This document shows, one piece after another, positions 1 to 9,867 of a DNA stretch of 64,000 nucleotides. This DNA comes from Acetobacter oryzifermentans. Its GTDB lineage: Bacteria > Pseudomonadota > Alphaproteobacteria > Acetobacterales > Acetobacteraceae. The position numbers and the translations under genes were made by a program. The DNA is taken from assembly GCF_001628715.1 (NCBI RefSeq), contig NZ_CP011120.1, forward strand, positions 310,001 through 374,000. Reading direction: 5' to 3'. Each line of letters begins with the position of its first letter. Position 1 is the stretch's first letter. Below the pieces are notes generated by a model that did no database searches, was not told where the DNA came from, and worked only from the letters and a program-made list of their open reading frames with translations.

Positions 1-1
1 T

Positions 2-463
2 GCTGTGGTGCATGCCGCCAATTATTCTCCCGGTGTTACATTAGTGCAGCGTTTGGCGCAGATGATGGCACGTGCCCTGCCAGCAGACTCCTACGATGCT
101 GAAATTGTGGAAATGCATCATCGGCAAAAGGTGGATGCCCCCTCTGGCACAGCCTTGGCTATTGGTGAGGCCGTAGCGCAGGGCCGCGGTGTTAATCTGG
201 CGGATGTGCGCGAGAGTGGGCGTGATGGCCATACCGGCCCCCGCAAGGAAGGAGCCATTGGCTTTGCGGCCCTGCGTGGCGGGCAAATTGTGGGCGAACA
301 TGAAGTATTGTTCACATCGGCAGATGAACAGATCGTTTTGGGGCATCGCGCCTTTGACCGGCGCATTTTTGCCACGGGTGCCGTGCGTGCCGCCAAGTGG
401 GTAAAAGGGCACAAACCCGGCCTTTACAGCATGGAAGATGTGCTGGGGCTGCCTCCGCTCTAA
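2..463 (+). CDS. dapB: 4-hydroxy-tetrahydrodipicolinate reductase, 3' part
   Basis: This is the C-terminal part of the NAD(P)H-dependent reductase of the diaminopimelate/lysine pathway. The frame is open from base 2, so the N-terminal nucleotide-binding half lies left of the window. The family signature [16 protein letters not shown] is visible near the start; its histidine pair and lysine belong to the active site. Further on come the conserved [12 protein letters not shown] and [19 protein letters not shown] segments, and the protein ends at the expected point. A stem-loop follows the stop codon. The assignment is secure; only the missing 5' end limits it. Confidence 0.95.
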   Translation, partial: AVVHAANYSPGVTLVQRLAQMMARALPADSYDAEIVEMHHRQKVDAPSGTALAIGEAVAQGRGVNLADVRESGRDGHTGPRKEGAIGFAALRGGQIVGEHEVLFTSADEQIVLGHRAFDRRIFATGAVRAAKWVKGHKPGLYSMEDVLGLPPL

Positions 464-475
464 TGCCAGCCTAAA

Positions 476-496
476 GGGGCGGGCAGTGTCCGCCCC
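476..496 (+). terminator. stem-loop after dapB
   Basis: A perfect 7-bp GC stem (GGGGCGG / CCGCCCC) with a 7-nt loop begins 12 nt after the dapB stop. No T-run follows, so it may be a weak or Rho-assisted terminator, or only an mRNA 3'-end structure. Confidence 0.4.
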
Positions 497-552
497 GCGT
501 TGGGCGCAAGGCTGAAAACGGCGTTTCTGGCTGGCCTGTTTGGCCAATACTC

Positions 553-581
553 TTGACCGCTGCTTTCTATCCCTTCATACG
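553..581 (+). promoter_or_regulatory. candidate metK promoter
   Basis: TTGACC (553-558) is followed after exactly 17 nt by CATACG (576-581). It sits about 70 nt upstream of the chosen metK start. The -35 is good and the -10 is poor, so this is only a plausible sigma-70 promoter. Confidence 0.35.
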
Positions 582-651
582 ACCTCGTCCCCCTTTTTTA
601 GGGCGGGCATCTGTTTCCTTTTTCACAGTGCGTGGGGCAAACGGCACCATC

Positions 652-1839
652 ATGCGTAAAGACGGCGATTTTCTGTTTACTTCGGAGTCTGTTTCCGAAG
701 GCCATCCCGATAAAGTTGCTGACCGGATCAGCGATACCGTTCTGGACGCTTATCTTGCGGCAGATCCGGAAGCCCGCGTTGCCTGTGAAACGCTGGTAAC
801 CACCAATCGCATCATTCTTGCGGGTGAAGTGCGTGGCCCATCTTCCGTAACATCGGACAAGCTGATTGAACTGGCGCGTGAAGCTGTCAAAGATATCGGT
901 TACGATCAGGAAGGTTTCTCCTGGCGTCATGCGGAAGCTGCGAATTACCTGCATGCTCAGTCTGCCGATATTGCGGTAGGCGTTGATAGCGCAGGTGAGA
1001 AAGATGAAGGCGCAGGCGATCAGGGGATCATGTTCGGGTATGCCTCGAACGAAACCGATACCCTTATGCCAGCCCCAATCTACTACGCGCACCGCATTCT
1101 GCATGAAATGCGTGATCTGCGCCGTGCGGGTGACCCGATTGTAGCTGGCCTACAGCCGGATGCCAAAAGCCAGGTAACCCTGCGCTACGTAAATGGCCGC
1201 CCGGTTGGTGCGACTTCTGTCGTCATCTCCACCCAGCATGATGAAGGCATCAATCAGGAAGAACTGCGTGGCCGTCTGGGCCAGGTGGTTAAGAATGTGC
1301 TGCCCGAAGGTTGGGTGCCGCCGGAAAAAGAATTCTACGTCAACCCCACGGGTGTGTTCGTTATTGGCGGCCCGGATGGTGACTGCGGGCTAACAGGCCG
1401 TAAGATTATTGTGGACACCTATGGTGGTGCAGCCCCGCATGGTGGTGGCGCATTCTCCGGTAAGGATCCCACGAAGGTTGACCGTTCCGCAGCGTATGCC
1501 TGCCGTTATCTGGCCAAAAACGTTGTGGCTGCTGGCTTGGCAGATCGTTGCACCATTCAGCTTTCCTACGCTATTGGCGTGTCTCATCCACTGTCCGTCT
1601 ATGTGGATCTGGATGAAACCGGCAAGGATGTGGATGAAAACCGTCTGGGTGCAGTGCTGCGTGAAGTTATGGATCTTACCCCGCGCGGTATCCGTAAGCA
1701 CCTGCGCCTGAACCGTCCGATTTATGCTGTTACATCTGCTTATGGCCACTTTGGCCGCCAGCCGGATGCCAAGCTGGACACCTTTACGTGGGAACAGACC
1801 GATCTGGTTGATGCCCTGCGTAGCGCGCTAAACCGCTAA
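652..1839 (+). CDS. metK: S-adenosylmethionine synthase
   Basis: A 395-residue methionine adenosyltransferase that makes S-adenosylmethionine from methionine and ATP in the cytosol. The ATG at 652 is chosen because [20 protein letters not shown] is the usual family N-terminus; the open frame reaches upstream to a TTG at 553 but adds an unrelated arginine/proline-rich stretch. Visible signatures are [24 protein letters not shown] and the [14 protein letters not shown] loop. No strong Shine-Dalgarno precedes the ATG. trmB, a SAM-dependent methyltransferase gene, starts 18 nt downstream, so the pair is probably one transcript ending at the hairpin inside the trmB stop region. Confidence 0.97.
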   Translation: MRKDGDFLFTSESVSEGHPDKVADRISDTVLDAYLAADPEARVACETLVTTNRIILAGEVRGPSSVTSDKLIELAREAVKDIGYDQEGFSWRHAEAANYLHAQSADIAVGVDSAGEKDEGAGDQGIMFGYASNETDTLMPAPIYYAHRILHEMRDLRRAGDPIVAGLQPDAKSQVTLRYVNGRPVGATSVVISTQHDEGINQEELRGRLGQVVKNVLPEGWVPPEKEFYVNPTGVFVIGGPDGDCGLTGRKIIVDTYGGAAPHGGGAFSGKDPTKVDRSAAYACRYLAKNVVAAGLADRCTIQLSYAIGVSHPLSVYVDLDETGKDVDENRLGAVLREVMDLTPRGIRKHLRLNRPIYAVTSAYGHFGRQPDAKLDTFTWEQTDLVDALRSALNR

Positions 1840-1857
1840 GTTTAGGGCGTTCTGTTC

Positions 1858-2595
1858 ATGGCGGAGGCTAAAGGTTCGGCTGAAAATGGTCAGCCTGTGG
1901 TAACAGATGTTAAACCCCCGCCAGAGCGGCTGTATGGCCGCCAGCGTGGGCATCCGTTACGCCCCCGTCAGGAACGGCTGCTGGATGAAACCCTGCCGCG
2001 TATGCGTTTTCCGCTAGAGCGCGCGGCAGATCCGGCTTCTGTTTTCGGCCATCAGCCGGAGCAGATCTGGTTTGAGGTTGGCTTTGGTGGTGGTGAGCAC
2101 GTGCTTGCCCAAACCAATGCACATCCCGAAGTGGGGTATATTGCCTCCGAAGTTTTCCATAATGGTTTGTGCTCCCTGTTAAGCCGCCTTGTGCCGGTAG
2201 GGGAGGAAGCAACTGCACCCGTACCAGACATGCTGCGGCTGTGGGATGATGATGCCCGGCAAGTGCTGAATGTGTTGCCTGATGCGTGTCTGGACAGGTT
2301 GTTCCTGATGTTTCCAGATCCGTGGCCCAAGGCACGCCATGCCAAGCGGCGTTTTGTGCATCCGCAAAATGTAGCGCTGGCTGCCCGTGTGCTTAAGCCC
2401 GGAGCAGTATGGCGCGTTGCCAGTGATGATCCTACCTATCAGGCATGGGTGCAGGAAGTTATGGCTGCTCAAAATTACTTTGAAGCGCCCGCACCCGTTT
2501 TAACCCGACCAGAAGGTTGGTTTCCCACCCGGTACGAGGCCAAGGCCATTGCTGCTGGCCGACAGCCTATGTACTGGACATTTACCCGCCGCTAA
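1858..2595 (+). CDS. trmB: tRNA (guanine-N7-)-methyltransferase
   Basis: A 245-residue SAM-dependent enzyme that methylates G46 of the tRNA variable loop. The Rossmann-type SAM site is seen as [14 protein letters not shown] (near residue 70), and the TrmB-specific motif as [18 protein letters not shown]. The first 50 residues are a hydrophilic, proline/arginine-rich extension typical of alphaproteobacterial members. It lies 18 nt after metK, so substrate supply and use are genetically coupled. Its stop codon lies inside a rho-independent terminator. Confidence 0.95.
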   Translation: MAEAKGSAENGQPVVTDVKPPPERLYGRQRGHPLRPRQERLLDETLPRMRFPLERAADPASVFGHQPEQIWFEVGFGGGEHVLAQTNAHPEVGYIASEVFHNGLCSLLSRLVPVGEEATAPVPDMLRLWDDDARQVLNVLPDACLDRLFLMFPDPWPKARHAKRRFVHPQNVALAARVLKPGAVWRVASDDPTYQAWVQEVMAAQNYFEAPAPVLTRPEGWFPTRYEAKAIAAGRQPMYWTFTRR

Positions 2596-2614
2596 GGCGG
2601 GTTTTGTCGTTTTT
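2585..2614 (+). terminator. rho-independent terminator of metK-trmB
   Basis: CCCGCC (2585-2590), a 5-nt loop, GGCGGG (2596-2601), then TTTTGTCGTTTTT. The loop contains the trmB stop codon, so terminator and coding end overlap. Confidence 0.8.
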
Positions 2615-2692
2615 CACCCTCGGTTGATGGCTTGCATGTGGCATGTGGGTTCATCAGCCCGCATTACGTTTTTGCCATGCGAAAGGTCCGCC

Positions 2693-4270
2693 ATGAGCCA
2701 GACGACGCTGCCTATCCGTCGTGCCCTTATTTCTGTTTCCGATAAAACGGGTCTGCTTGATCTTGCCCGTGCTCTTGCAGCGCAGGGGGCAGAAATTCTT
2801 TCTACAGGGGGGTCTGCCAAGGCGCTGCGCGATGCGGGCATCCCTGTTACGGAAGTTTCGGATTACACAGGCTTTCCCGAAATTCTGGATGGCCGGGTAA
2901 AAACACTGGTGCCCAAAATTCATGGCGGCATTCTGGGCCGACGCGATCTGCCTGCCCATGTGGCCCAGATGGAAGAACACGGCATTGGCCCGATTGATCT
3001 GGTGGCCGTGAATTTGTATCCGTTTGAAAAAACCGTGGCTTCCGGCGCAGATGCCGATACGTGCATTGAAAACATTGATATCGGCGGCCCGGCACTTATT
3101 CGTGCTGCAGCCAAAAACCATGCCCACGTGGTGGTGCTGACAGACCCAGCCCAGTATGAAGGGTTGATTGATGCGCTGGGCGATGGTGGCACCACGCTAG
3201 AAACCCGCCGTGCCTATGCTGGCGCTGCTTATGCGCGCACCGCTGCGTATGATGCCGCCATTGCCGCATGGTTTGCCAAGCAGGCGCAGCAGCCTTTCCC
3301 CGAACGCTTTATTATGGCTGGCCAGCGCGCAGAAATCCTGCGCTATGGTGAAAACCCGCACCAGAAAGCCGCTTTCTATCGTGATGGCACAGTGCGCCCC
3401 GGTGTAGCAACGGCGCAGCAGGTGCAGGGCAAGTCTCTCTCCTACAACAACATCAATGATACCGATGCTGCGTTTGAGGCTGTTGCCGAATTTGATAGCC
3501 CGGCTGTTGTAATTGTAAAGCACGCCAACCCTTGCGGCGTGGCTGTTGCACCTTCCCTAACGGCCGCGTGGGATCAGGCCCTGCGGTGTGATCCGGTTTC
3601 TGCCTTTGGGGGCATTGTGGCCCTTAACCGCACGCTGGATGCAGCCACGGCGGAAAAGATTTCCACCATCTTTACGGAAGTGATTGTTGCTCCGGATGCG
3701 GAAGAAGATGCCAAGGCGCTTCTCTCCCGCAAAAAGAACCTGCGTTTGCTGCTGACTGGTGGCCTGCCTAACCCGGCGGCAGAAGGTATTGTCGTGCGTT
3801 CCGTAGCCGGGGGTTTTCTGGCCCAAACGCGTGATAACGGCCAGATCAGCCGAGAAGGCCTGAAGGTGGTAACAAAGCGCGCCCCCACGGAACAGGAAAT
3901 GCAGGATCTGATTTTTGCATTCCGTGTGGCTAAGCACGTTAAGTCTAACGCTATTGTGTATGCCAAGGGTGGTGCCACGGTGGGCATTGGCGCAGGCCAG
4001 ATGAGCCGTGTGGATTCTGCCCGCATTGCCGCTTCTAAAAGTGGTGAGGCCGCAAAGGCCGCTGGGCTGGACAAGCCGCTGACACAGGGTTCTGTGGCCG
4101 CATCTGATGCGTTTTTCCCGTTTGCAGATGGTCTGGAAACCATTGTTGCGGCCGGGGCCACAGCGGTTATTCAGCCTGGTGGTTCTATCCGTGATAATGA
4201 GGTGATTGCCGCAGCAGATGCCGCCGGTATTGCTATGGTGTTTACTGGTATGCGCCATTTCCGCCACTGA
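2693..4270 (+). CDS. purH: bifunctional AICAR transformylase / IMP cyclohydrolase
   Basis: A 525-residue bifunctional enzyme catalysing the last two steps of de novo IMP synthesis. The ATG at 2693 gives [20 protein letters not shown], the standard start of the N-terminal MGS-like cyclohydrolase domain (about residues 1-200). The transformylase domain follows, with the conserved [15 protein letters not shown] segment, [10 protein letters not shown] and the closing [20 protein letters not shown] and DAFFPFADG motifs. An upstream in-frame extension to 2549 overlaps trmB and has no family character. With purA at 24.6 kb, two purine genes lie in this window, but they are not linked. Confidence 0.97.
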   Translation: MSQTTLPIRRALISVSDKTGLLDLARALAAQGAEILSTGGSAKALRDAGIPVTEVSDYTGFPEILDGRVKTLVPKIHGGILGRRDLPAHVAQMEEHGIGPIDLVAVNLYPFEKTVASGADADTCIENIDIGGPALIRAAAKNHAHVVVLTDPAQYEGLIDALGDGGTTLETRRAYAGAAYARTAAYDAAIAAWFAKQAQQPFPERFIMAGQRAEILRYGENPHQKAAFYRDGTVRPGVATAQQVQGKSLSYNNINDTDAAFEAVAEFDSPAVVIVKHANPCGVAVAPSLTAAWDQALRCDPVSAFGGIVALNRTLDAATAEKISTIFTEVIVAPDAEEDAKALLSRKKNLRLLLTGGLPNPAAEGIVVRSVAGGFLAQTRDNGQISREGLKVVTKRAPTEQEMQDLIFAFRVAKHVKSNAIVYAKGGATVGIGAGQMSRVDSARIAASKSGEAAKAAGLDKPLTQGSVAASDAFFPFADGLETIVAAGATAVIQPGGSIRDNEVIAAADAAGIAMVFTGMRHFRH

Positions 4271-4277
4271 CACGCTT

Positions 4278-4295
4278 TTCCCGCTCTTGTGGGAA
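4278..4295 (+). terminator. weak stem-loop after purH
   Basis: TTCCCGC / GTGGGAA (one G-T pair) with a TCTT loop lies 8 nt after the purH stop. There is no downstream T-run, so it is only a possible terminator. Confidence 0.35.
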
Positions 4296-4391
4296 TAACA
4301 GTTCGTGGCAGAGAATAGGGCCACGAATCTCACGCAATGCTGTCCCTCGCGCACATATGGGCGGGGGCGGCGTTTCATAATCGGTTGGGCT

Positions 4392-5150
4392 ATGCGCTAT
4401 CTGCTTTCTTTGTCTGCTGCATTATTCGTGTCTTCCGTGGCTGTAGCTGCGCCGACACATAAAACGCCTGCCTCTAAGGCAGAGTCCTTTTCTGCTAGGC
4501 AGACGCATACAGAAAAGCAGGCAGATGGTGTGTACGATCTTTCTGGCCTGCCTTCCTTTAGCGGTAAGGTGGCGCAATTTCTGCCATCTCCGCATGGTGG
4601 GGTCTTTGGGCTGGTGCTTGAAGATGGCACCCAGGTTTTTGTCTCTCCCGAACAAACGCATGCATTGGCTGGGCTGGTTAAACCGGGGGATGTTATTTCC
4701 ATCCGTGGGTTAAAAGGGCGCACGCTGCCTATTATCCGGGCGTTTGGAATTACCAGCCCGCGTGGCCGTGGCATGCAGGATAACTTTATTGCTATGCCCG
4801 TGCATTCTACAGAAATGATTGCTGGCCCAGATTTGGTGCTGCACGGCGAAATCTGGCAGCAGCTTTATAATGCCAATGGAGAACTTTCAGGTGTGATTCT
4901 GAAAGATCACTCTGTTGTCTGCATTACCCCGCGTGAAGCTACGCGCGTTGCCAATCTGCTTGCTCCGGGGCAAATGCTCTATGCTGTTGGCACAGGTAGC
5001 AGTGGTGAACTGGGCACAGCCATTGATGCGCGAGAAATTGGCGCATCAGCCGAAAAAATGGTGGGTATTGCCGTGGGGGATGCCCCGCCACCCGGGCCAC
5101 CACCCGGCAGCCCGGCTTATGATATTATTCCCGGTGCAGAAGAACACTAA
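4392..5150 (+). CDS. secreted protein with duplicated small beta domain, function unknown
   Basis: A 252-residue protein starting at ATG 4392 with a clear signal peptide (MRYLLSLSAALFVSSVAVAA, cut expected after AVA or AA). I do not recognise the family. Two segments have the same plan. The first begins FSGKVAQF, continues with GLVLEDGTQVFVSPEQ and ends in an LVKPGDVISIRG turn. The second begins LHGEIWQQ, continues with GVILKDHSVVCITPRE and ends in LLAPGQMLYAVG. This suggests a tandem OB-like or similar small beta domain. The tail is proline-rich (PPPGPPPGSP). It is probably periplasmic, and function cannot be assigned. Confidence 0.75.
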   Translation: MRYLLSLSAALFVSSVAVAAPTHKTPASKAESFSARQTHTEKQADGVYDLSGLPSFSGKVAQFLPSPHGGVFGLVLEDGTQVFVSPEQTHALAGLVKPGDVISIRGLKGRTLPIIRAFGITSPRGRGMQDNFIAMPVHSTEMIAGPDLVLHGEIWQQLYNANGELSGVILKDHSVVCITPREATRVANLLAPGQMLYAVGTGSSGELGTAIDAREIGASAEKMVGIAVGDAPPPGPPPGSPAYDIIPGAEEH

Positions 5151-5282
5151 AACCGTCTTTTAGGTGCCCAGTGTAAGCCCAAAGCGGTAACAGCAAACTG
5201 TTGCCGGTTTTGTGCGTTAGTCTTTCTACTACAGGCCAGTAACAGCCATGCGTGTTGACGTATGGCCGAAGGGAGAGAGTAG

Positions 5283-5453
5283 ATGGCTATTTTACGCTGG
5301 GTTCTGATTTTTCTAATTTTTGCCCTTCTGGCATCCATATTCGGGTTTTCTGGCGCAGCAGGTAATTTTACAGAAATAGCAAAAATTTTGCTGTTTGTGT
5401 TTGTGGTGCTGCTGGTGATCAGCCTCTTTTTTGGCCGCACACCCCGAACCTGA
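5283..5453 (+). CDS. DUF1328 (YtjA-type) small membrane protein
   Basis: A 56-residue protein beginning MAILRWVLIFLIFALLAS, with a second hydrophobic helix KILLFVFVVLLVISLFFG near the C-terminus and a GFSGAAG turn between them. This is the layout of the DUF1328/UPF0391 family of tiny two-helix inner-membrane proteins, often found in stress-induced sets but without a defined biochemical role. A purine-rich GGGAGAGAG ribosome site ends 3 nt before the ATG. It converges on the EamA gene with 2 nt between the stops. Confidence 0.85.
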   Translation: MAILRWVLIFLIFALLASIFGFSGAAGNFTEIAKILLFVFVVLLVISLFFGRTPRT

Positions 5454-5455
5454 TT

Positions 5456-6421
5456 TCAGGCTTTTTCAGATGTGTCATGTGGTGTGCGGTGTGCTGCCGT
5501 ACACCACAACACACCTGTTATCAGGCAGATAATGGCGCAAAATTCTACAAGGCTTGGCCAGCGATGCGCCCATACAAAGCTGTAAAGTAGAGCAAACAGC
5601 GTTTCAAAAATAATCATTTGTCCGGAAAGTGTAAGCGGTAACAGGCGGGAAGCGCGGTTCCACAATCCGTTGGCCACCACAGAAGCCAAAAGAGCCGTTG
5701 CGCTGCATACACCCCAAAAACGTGCCCAATCTAACCAAGCATGGGGGGCGGCATGAAAAACAAAAGCAGGAATAACCAGTACAAGAGCCAATGCGCCGGT
5801 AACAACACCTGTTAGCAAAGACCAGTCATGATCGCTTACTGTAGAGGTTTTTAACAGCCAGCGTGTGTTTTCAACGGCATATAATGTCCAGGATATCAAA
5901 GCTCCCACAGCACAAAATAACCCGATAATTTGCGAAGAAAAAGCAACCGGGTGTACGGGGGTGCTTGCAGCATGAGATGTAAAGCTGCGCGAAACAATAA
6001 GCAGAATGCCAATAACGCTTAAGCTCATGGGGATGGCAATCTGTTTGATACGGATGTTACTGCCAGCACGTATGCCCATCACCAATACAGCAATGGGTAA
6101 AAACCCAATAATAAGTGTGGTTACGGGGCCACCTACGGTTGTAATGGCCGTAGAAAGTAGAATGTAATACAGAATATTGCCCAGAATAGATAAGCGGATG
6201 AGCGCATTCCATTCGGCTTTTCCCAGAATATTTTTAAGAATATTCCAACGTGGGAGTAGTAAAATCAGGGAAATGAGGCCGTAAACAATGTAGCGTCCGG
6301 CTGTTATTTGCAAAGATGTAAAATCATGCAGCAGTAGGGGGACAATAAATACAGTGCCCCACAACGCACCGCTTCCCATACCATTAAGCACACCAAGGGT
6401 GAGAGAGCGGGAAGACGTCAT
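5456..6421 (-). CDS. EamA/DMT-family membrane transporter
   Basis: A 321-residue polytopic inner-membrane protein with about ten hydrophobic helices in two similar halves, the pattern of drug/metabolite transporters. The first half carries GSGALWGTVFIVPLL and GRYIVYGLISLILLL; the second repeats the motif around LISWTLYAVENTRWLL. The substrate cannot be read from the sequence. It stands alone on the minus strand with its own upstream region of about 200 nt, and its C-terminus is short and hydrophilic. Confidence 0.85.
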   Translation of the reverse strand: MTSSRSLTLGVLNGMGSGALWGTVFIVPLLLHDFTSLQITAGRYIVYGLISLILLLPRWNILKNILGKAEWNALIRLSILGNILYYILLSTAITTVGGPVTTLIIGFLPIAVLVMGIRAGSNIRIKQIAIPMSLSVIGILLIVSRSFTSHAASTPVHPVAFSSQIIGLFCAVGALISWTLYAVENTRWLLKTSTVSDHDWSLLTGVVTGALALVLVIPAFVFHAAPHAWLDWARFWGVCSATALLASVVANGLWNRASRLLPLTLSGQMIIFETLFALLYSFVWAHRWPSLVEFCAIICLITGVLWCTAAHRTPHDTSEKA

Positions 6422-6616
6422 TCTATTCTACCATGCAAAAAACCGGGAAAAGCCAGTTCCGACTTTAATTTTGCCGGAGAAAGGTTTGTGCCTGTCTAAA
6501 AGAGTGTTGTAGTAAAAGCTATGCTTTTTACGGGTATCAGTTACACGCCCGTGTACAACTCGTTGTGTAGAAGTTTAGCCTGCATGGGGCGTGCCAAAGC
6601 AATACTTGGCTTTGGC

Positions 6617-6647
6617 TGGCTTGCTGCTTTTGAGATGCAGCAAGCCA
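6617..6647 (-). terminator. stem-loop after glyS
   Basis: A perfect 11-bp inverted repeat (TGGCTTGCTGC / GCAGCAAGCCA) with a 9-nt loop lies 20 nt beyond the glyS stop. It lacks a T-run on the minus strand, so it may protect the 3' end or terminate weakly. Confidence 0.5.
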
Positions 6648-6667
6648 AACTCAAGCGATGCAGATAA

Positions 6668-8728
6668 TTAACCTTCAATCTGGCTGAAATCTGCAATCAG
6701 CCGCATCATACGCACAACGCGGGAAAGCAGTTTCAGGCGGTTAAGCCGCAGTTCTGGTTCTGGGGCGTTTACCGTAACCACTTCAAAAAACTTATCCAGC
6801 GGTTCACGCAGGCTGGCAGCTTCACGCATAGCATCGGTAAAGCGTTCGGCAGCAAAGTCCTTTTCCACGGCGGGTTCCACACGTTCCAGCGCGTCAAACA
6901 GGGCGCGCTCCTCATCCTGTGTGAACAGGGCGGGGGCTGGGCTATCTTCGTGTGGGCCGTCTTTTTTGTCTTCAATCCGCAGAATATTGGCCGCACGGCG
7001 CGTGGCGGCCAACAGGTTCTTGCCGTCTTCCGTTTCCAGCATATCCTGCAAGGCGTGGGCACGGGCTAGCAGGCGCACGATATCCGTATCGGAATTATCA
7101 ACGGAAATTGCGGCCAGACAGTCATGCCGTGCACCTTCGGAGCGTACCTGCACGCGCAGACGTTCCGCAATAAACTGTGGCAGCAGGTCCAGATCAGGCG
7201 CATCCTGCAAATCAGCAGGCAGGGCTTCGGCAGCCAGAACAAACAGGCGCACCAGATCAAGCCGCAGATTGTTTTCACGGATCAGGCGGATCACGCCCAA
7301 TGCGGCACGGCGCAGACCGAACGGGTCTCCCGAACCGGAAGGTTTTTCACCAGCGGCAAAGAAAGCCACCAGCATATCTATCCGGTCGGCCAGCCCAAGC
7401 ACCACAGAAACCGGCGCAGTTGGCACGGAATCACCGGGGCCGCGTGGGGTATATTGCTCACTAATGGCCTGAGCCACGGCAGCACTTTCGCCATCATGTT
7501 TAGCGTAGTAGCCGCCCATTACCCCTTGAAGTTCGGGGAATTCTCCAACCATACCGGTTGTCAGGTCGGTTTTGCTCAGCTCTGCTGCACGCTCGCAATC
7601 AGCTTTGGGTGCGTCCACCATATCGGCCAGAATACCGGCCAAACGCACCATACGGCGTGTGCGATCACCCTGTGATCCCAAGCTGGCATGGAAAGTAATG
7701 GAATCCAACGCCTTCAGGCGGGAAGCCAGCGTTTGCTTGCGATCCAGATCCCAGAAATGGCGGGCATCTGCAAAGCGCGCACGCAGCACGCGTTCATTGC
7801 CGGTAACAATCAGCGTGCCATCATCTGCGGGGATAATGTTGGCCACAAAAGCAAAACGAGGTGCAGCCGAACCATCGCTGTTGCGCAGGGCAAAATACCG
7901 TTGGTTCACGCGCATGGAAACCTGCATCACTTCGGCAGGAAGTTCCATAAACTGCGCATCAATCTGACCAAGGAACGGCACAGGCCATTCCACCAGCCCA
8001 GCTACTTCGTCCACCAATCCAGAATCTGGCACAATCTGCAACCCTTCGGAGGCAGCCAGTGTGTTCAGGCCTTCTGTAATGGTTTTACGGCGTTCTGCCG
8101 CATCCACCATCACGTGGCGGTCATGCAAGGTTTTCCGCCATTCCGTAGCGCTGGACACAGCCACGGCACCGGGGTTGAGGAAGCGATGGCCTTCCGTAAG
8201 GTTGGCAGCCACCAGATTGTGCCCGTTATCTTCACCCTGAGCGAGGGAGAAAGGTATGGCTTCACCATCCAGAATGCACAGAATACGACGTAGTGGGCGC
8301 ACCCATGTAAAGCTGCTGCCAGCACCCCAACGCATGGATTTGGGCCAAGGGAAGCGCCGCAGCAGATCAGGCAGCACAGCCGCAATATGGGCCTGCGCGC
8401 TTACGGCAGGTTCTTCGCGCTCTAGCACCCAAAAGCCGTTTTGTAGTGTTAGGGCATCACGCGTAACACCATGCTTACGGGTAAAGCCATCAAGCGCTTT
8501 ATCTGGTGCGCCTTCACGCGGGCCGCGTTCAGAAACCGTGCGGCCGGGCACTGTGGCATCAATGTTCAGGCTGGCGGCAATGCGGCGCGGGCCGGTGGCG
8601 GCCACGGCATTCTGTGGGTGCAGGGGGGCCAGAGCCTCGGTTAGCAGGCGCAGGAGGTTTTCCCCTGCCTGACTTTGCATCCGGGCTGGAATTTCTTCAG
8701 AGAACAGTTCTATCAGCAGTTCGGGCAT
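6668..8728 (-). CDS. glyS: glycyl-tRNA synthetase beta subunit
   Basis: A 686-residue beta subunit of the bacterial alpha2-beta2 glycyl-tRNA synthetase, supplying tRNA recognition. The start at 8728 gives MPELLIELFSEEIPARMQ, the invariant family N-terminus; an in-frame extension to 8797 lies inside glyQ and is rejected. Other family stretches include PKSMRWGAGSSFTWVRPLR, AELSKTDLTTGMVGEFPELQ and DPFGLRRAALGVIRL. It lies 4 nt downstream of glyQ, as expected for a translationally coupled pair. Confidence 0.97.
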   Translation of the reverse strand: MPELLIELFSEEIPARMQSQAGENLLRLLTEALAPLHPQNAVAATGPRRIAASLNIDATVPGRTVSERGPREGAPDKALDGFTRKHGVTRDALTLQNGFWVLEREEPAVSAQAHIAAVLPDLLRRFPWPKSMRWGAGSSFTWVRPLRRILCILDGEAIPFSLAQGEDNGHNLVAANLTEGHRFLNPGAVAVSSATEWRKTLHDRHVMVDAAERRKTITEGLNTLAASEGLQIVPDSGLVDEVAGLVEWPVPFLGQIDAQFMELPAEVMQVSMRVNQRYFALRNSDGSAAPRFAFVANIIPADDGTLIVTGNERVLRARFADARHFWDLDRKQTLASRLKALDSITFHASLGSQGDRTRRMVRLAGILADMVDAPKADCERAAELSKTDLTTGMVGEFPELQGVMGGYYAKHDGESAAVAQAISEQYTPRGPGDSVPTAPVSVVLGLADRIDMLVAFFAAGEKPSGSGDPFGLRRAALGVIRLIRENNLRLDLVRLFVLAAEALPADLQDAPDLDLLPQFIAERLRVQVRSEGARHDCLAAISVDNSDTDIVRLLARAHALQDMLETEDGKNLLAATRRAANILRIEDKKDGPHEDSPAPALFTQDEERALFDALERVEPAVEKDFAAERFTDAMREAASLREPLDKFFEVVTVNAPEPELRLNRLKLLSRVVRMMRLIADFSQIEG

Positions 8729-8732
8729 TATC

Positions 8733-9617
8733 TTACTTGTCCTCGCCAGCCAGCCAGGTTTCACAGCATAGCTTGGCCAGATTACGCACTCGGGCAATAT
8801 AGGCAGCGCGTTCGCTTACGCTGATAACGCCACGCGCATCTAGCAGATTGAACAGATGGCTGGCCTTCAGGCATTGATCATACGCAGGCTGGGCCACTCC
8901 GGCTTCGGCCAGCGCCACGCTTTCTTTTTCCGCATCTGTAAAATGCTGGAACAGCAGGTCTGTGTTCGCCAGTTCAAAATTATGGCGGGAGTAATCTTTC
9001 TCGGCGCGCAGGAACACATCGCCATAGGTCAGGCCCGCGCCGTTGTAATCCAGATCGTACACGTTCTCCACGCCCTGCACATACATGGCCAGACGTTCCA
9101 GCCCGTATGTTAGTTCGGTGGAAGGCAGGGTTACGGGAATACCGCCAACCTGCTGGAAATACGTAAACTGCGTTACTTCCATGCCATCGCACCATACTTC
9201 CCAACCAAGGCCCCATGCGCCGATGGTGGGGTTTTCCCAGTCATCTTCCACAAAGCGGATATCGTGCAGTTCGGGGTCAATCCCAATTGCGCGGTAGCTG
9301 TCTAGCAGCAGTTTCTGGCTTTCTTCCGGCGTGGGCTTGAGCAGAACCTGATACTGGTAATAGTGCTGCAAGCGGTTTGGGTTTTCCCCATAGCGGCCAT
9401 CAGAGGGGCGGCGGCAGGGCTGTACATAGGCGGCTTTCCACGGCTTGCTGCCAAGCGCGCGTAAGGTGGTATGGGGGGAAAGGGTGCCTGCACCAATTTC
9501 CTGATCATAGGGCTGAAGAATGGCGCATCCCTGTTTGGACCAGAACTGGTGAAGGGTCAGGATAAGATCCTGAAAGGAAAGAGGCCGCTCAGTGGGGCGG
9601 GCAGACGCCGGGTCCAT
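8733..9617 (-). CDS. glyQ: glycyl-tRNA synthetase alpha subunit
   Basis: A 294-residue catalytic alpha subunit of glycyl-tRNA synthetase (class II). The ATG at 9617 ([17 protein letters not shown]) is chosen; the family core starts with [19 protein letters not shown]. Signatures include [39 protein letters not shown] and [20 protein letters not shown]. The frame remains open upstream to 9965, but that stretch crosses the divergent DUF2076 gene and has no synthetase character. It heads the glyQ-glyS operon. Confidence 0.97.
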   Translation of the reverse strand: MDPASARPTERPLSFQDLILTLHQFWSKQGCAILQPYDQEIGAGTLSPHTTLRALGSKPWKAAYVQPCRRPSDGRYGENPNRLQHYYQYQVLLKPTPEESQKLLLDSYRAIGIDPELHDIRFVEDDWENPTIGAWGLGWEVWCDGMEVTQFTYFQQVGGIPVTLPSTELTYGLERLAMYVQGVENVYDLDYNGAGLTYGDVFLRAEKDYSRHNFELANTDLLFQHFTDAEKESVALAEAGVAQPAYDQCLKASHLFNLLDARGVISVSERAAYIARVRNLAKLCCETWLAGEDK

Positions 9618-9652
9618 GATCAGGGTGCTACTCCGGTAGGTTACGTTATCAT

Positions 9653-9682
9653 GCAGCATATATATGCTGATATATATGCTGC
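9653..9682. repeat. perfect 12-bp inverted repeat upstream of glyQ
   Basis: GCAGCATATATA and its exact reverse complement TATATATGCTGC flank a 6-nt centre, 35 nt upstream of the glyQ start. It lies within the 250-nt divergent region shared with the DUF2076 gene. It could be an operator or a 5'-leader hairpin; no known regulator site is recognised. Confidence 0.6.
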
Positions 9683-9867
9683 GTGCGGGCACACCATACA
9701 GCCCCATGCGCCGAACCGGAAGAGAAGGTAGGCCATGGTGCAATTCTTCCTGCGCAGGGCTTCTTGCATCGCGCTTGTATCCGCGCCACATCTTGGACAG
9801 AGTGTTGGCGTAAAAACAAAGGCTGTAGCCGCCAGCGTTAGGCCCAAAAGGGCAGGGAAGGTATGGG

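Noticed and set aside
582..651. Possible SAM-responsive riboswitch before metK
   Set aside because: I could not match any known SAM riboswitch core (SAM-I, SAM-II, SAM/SAH) in the short leader; only small GC hairpins are visible.
3557..4378. Long reading frame antisense to purH
   Set aside because: It lies wholly over a conserved enzyme and its product is a cysteine/histidine-rich shadow without family character.
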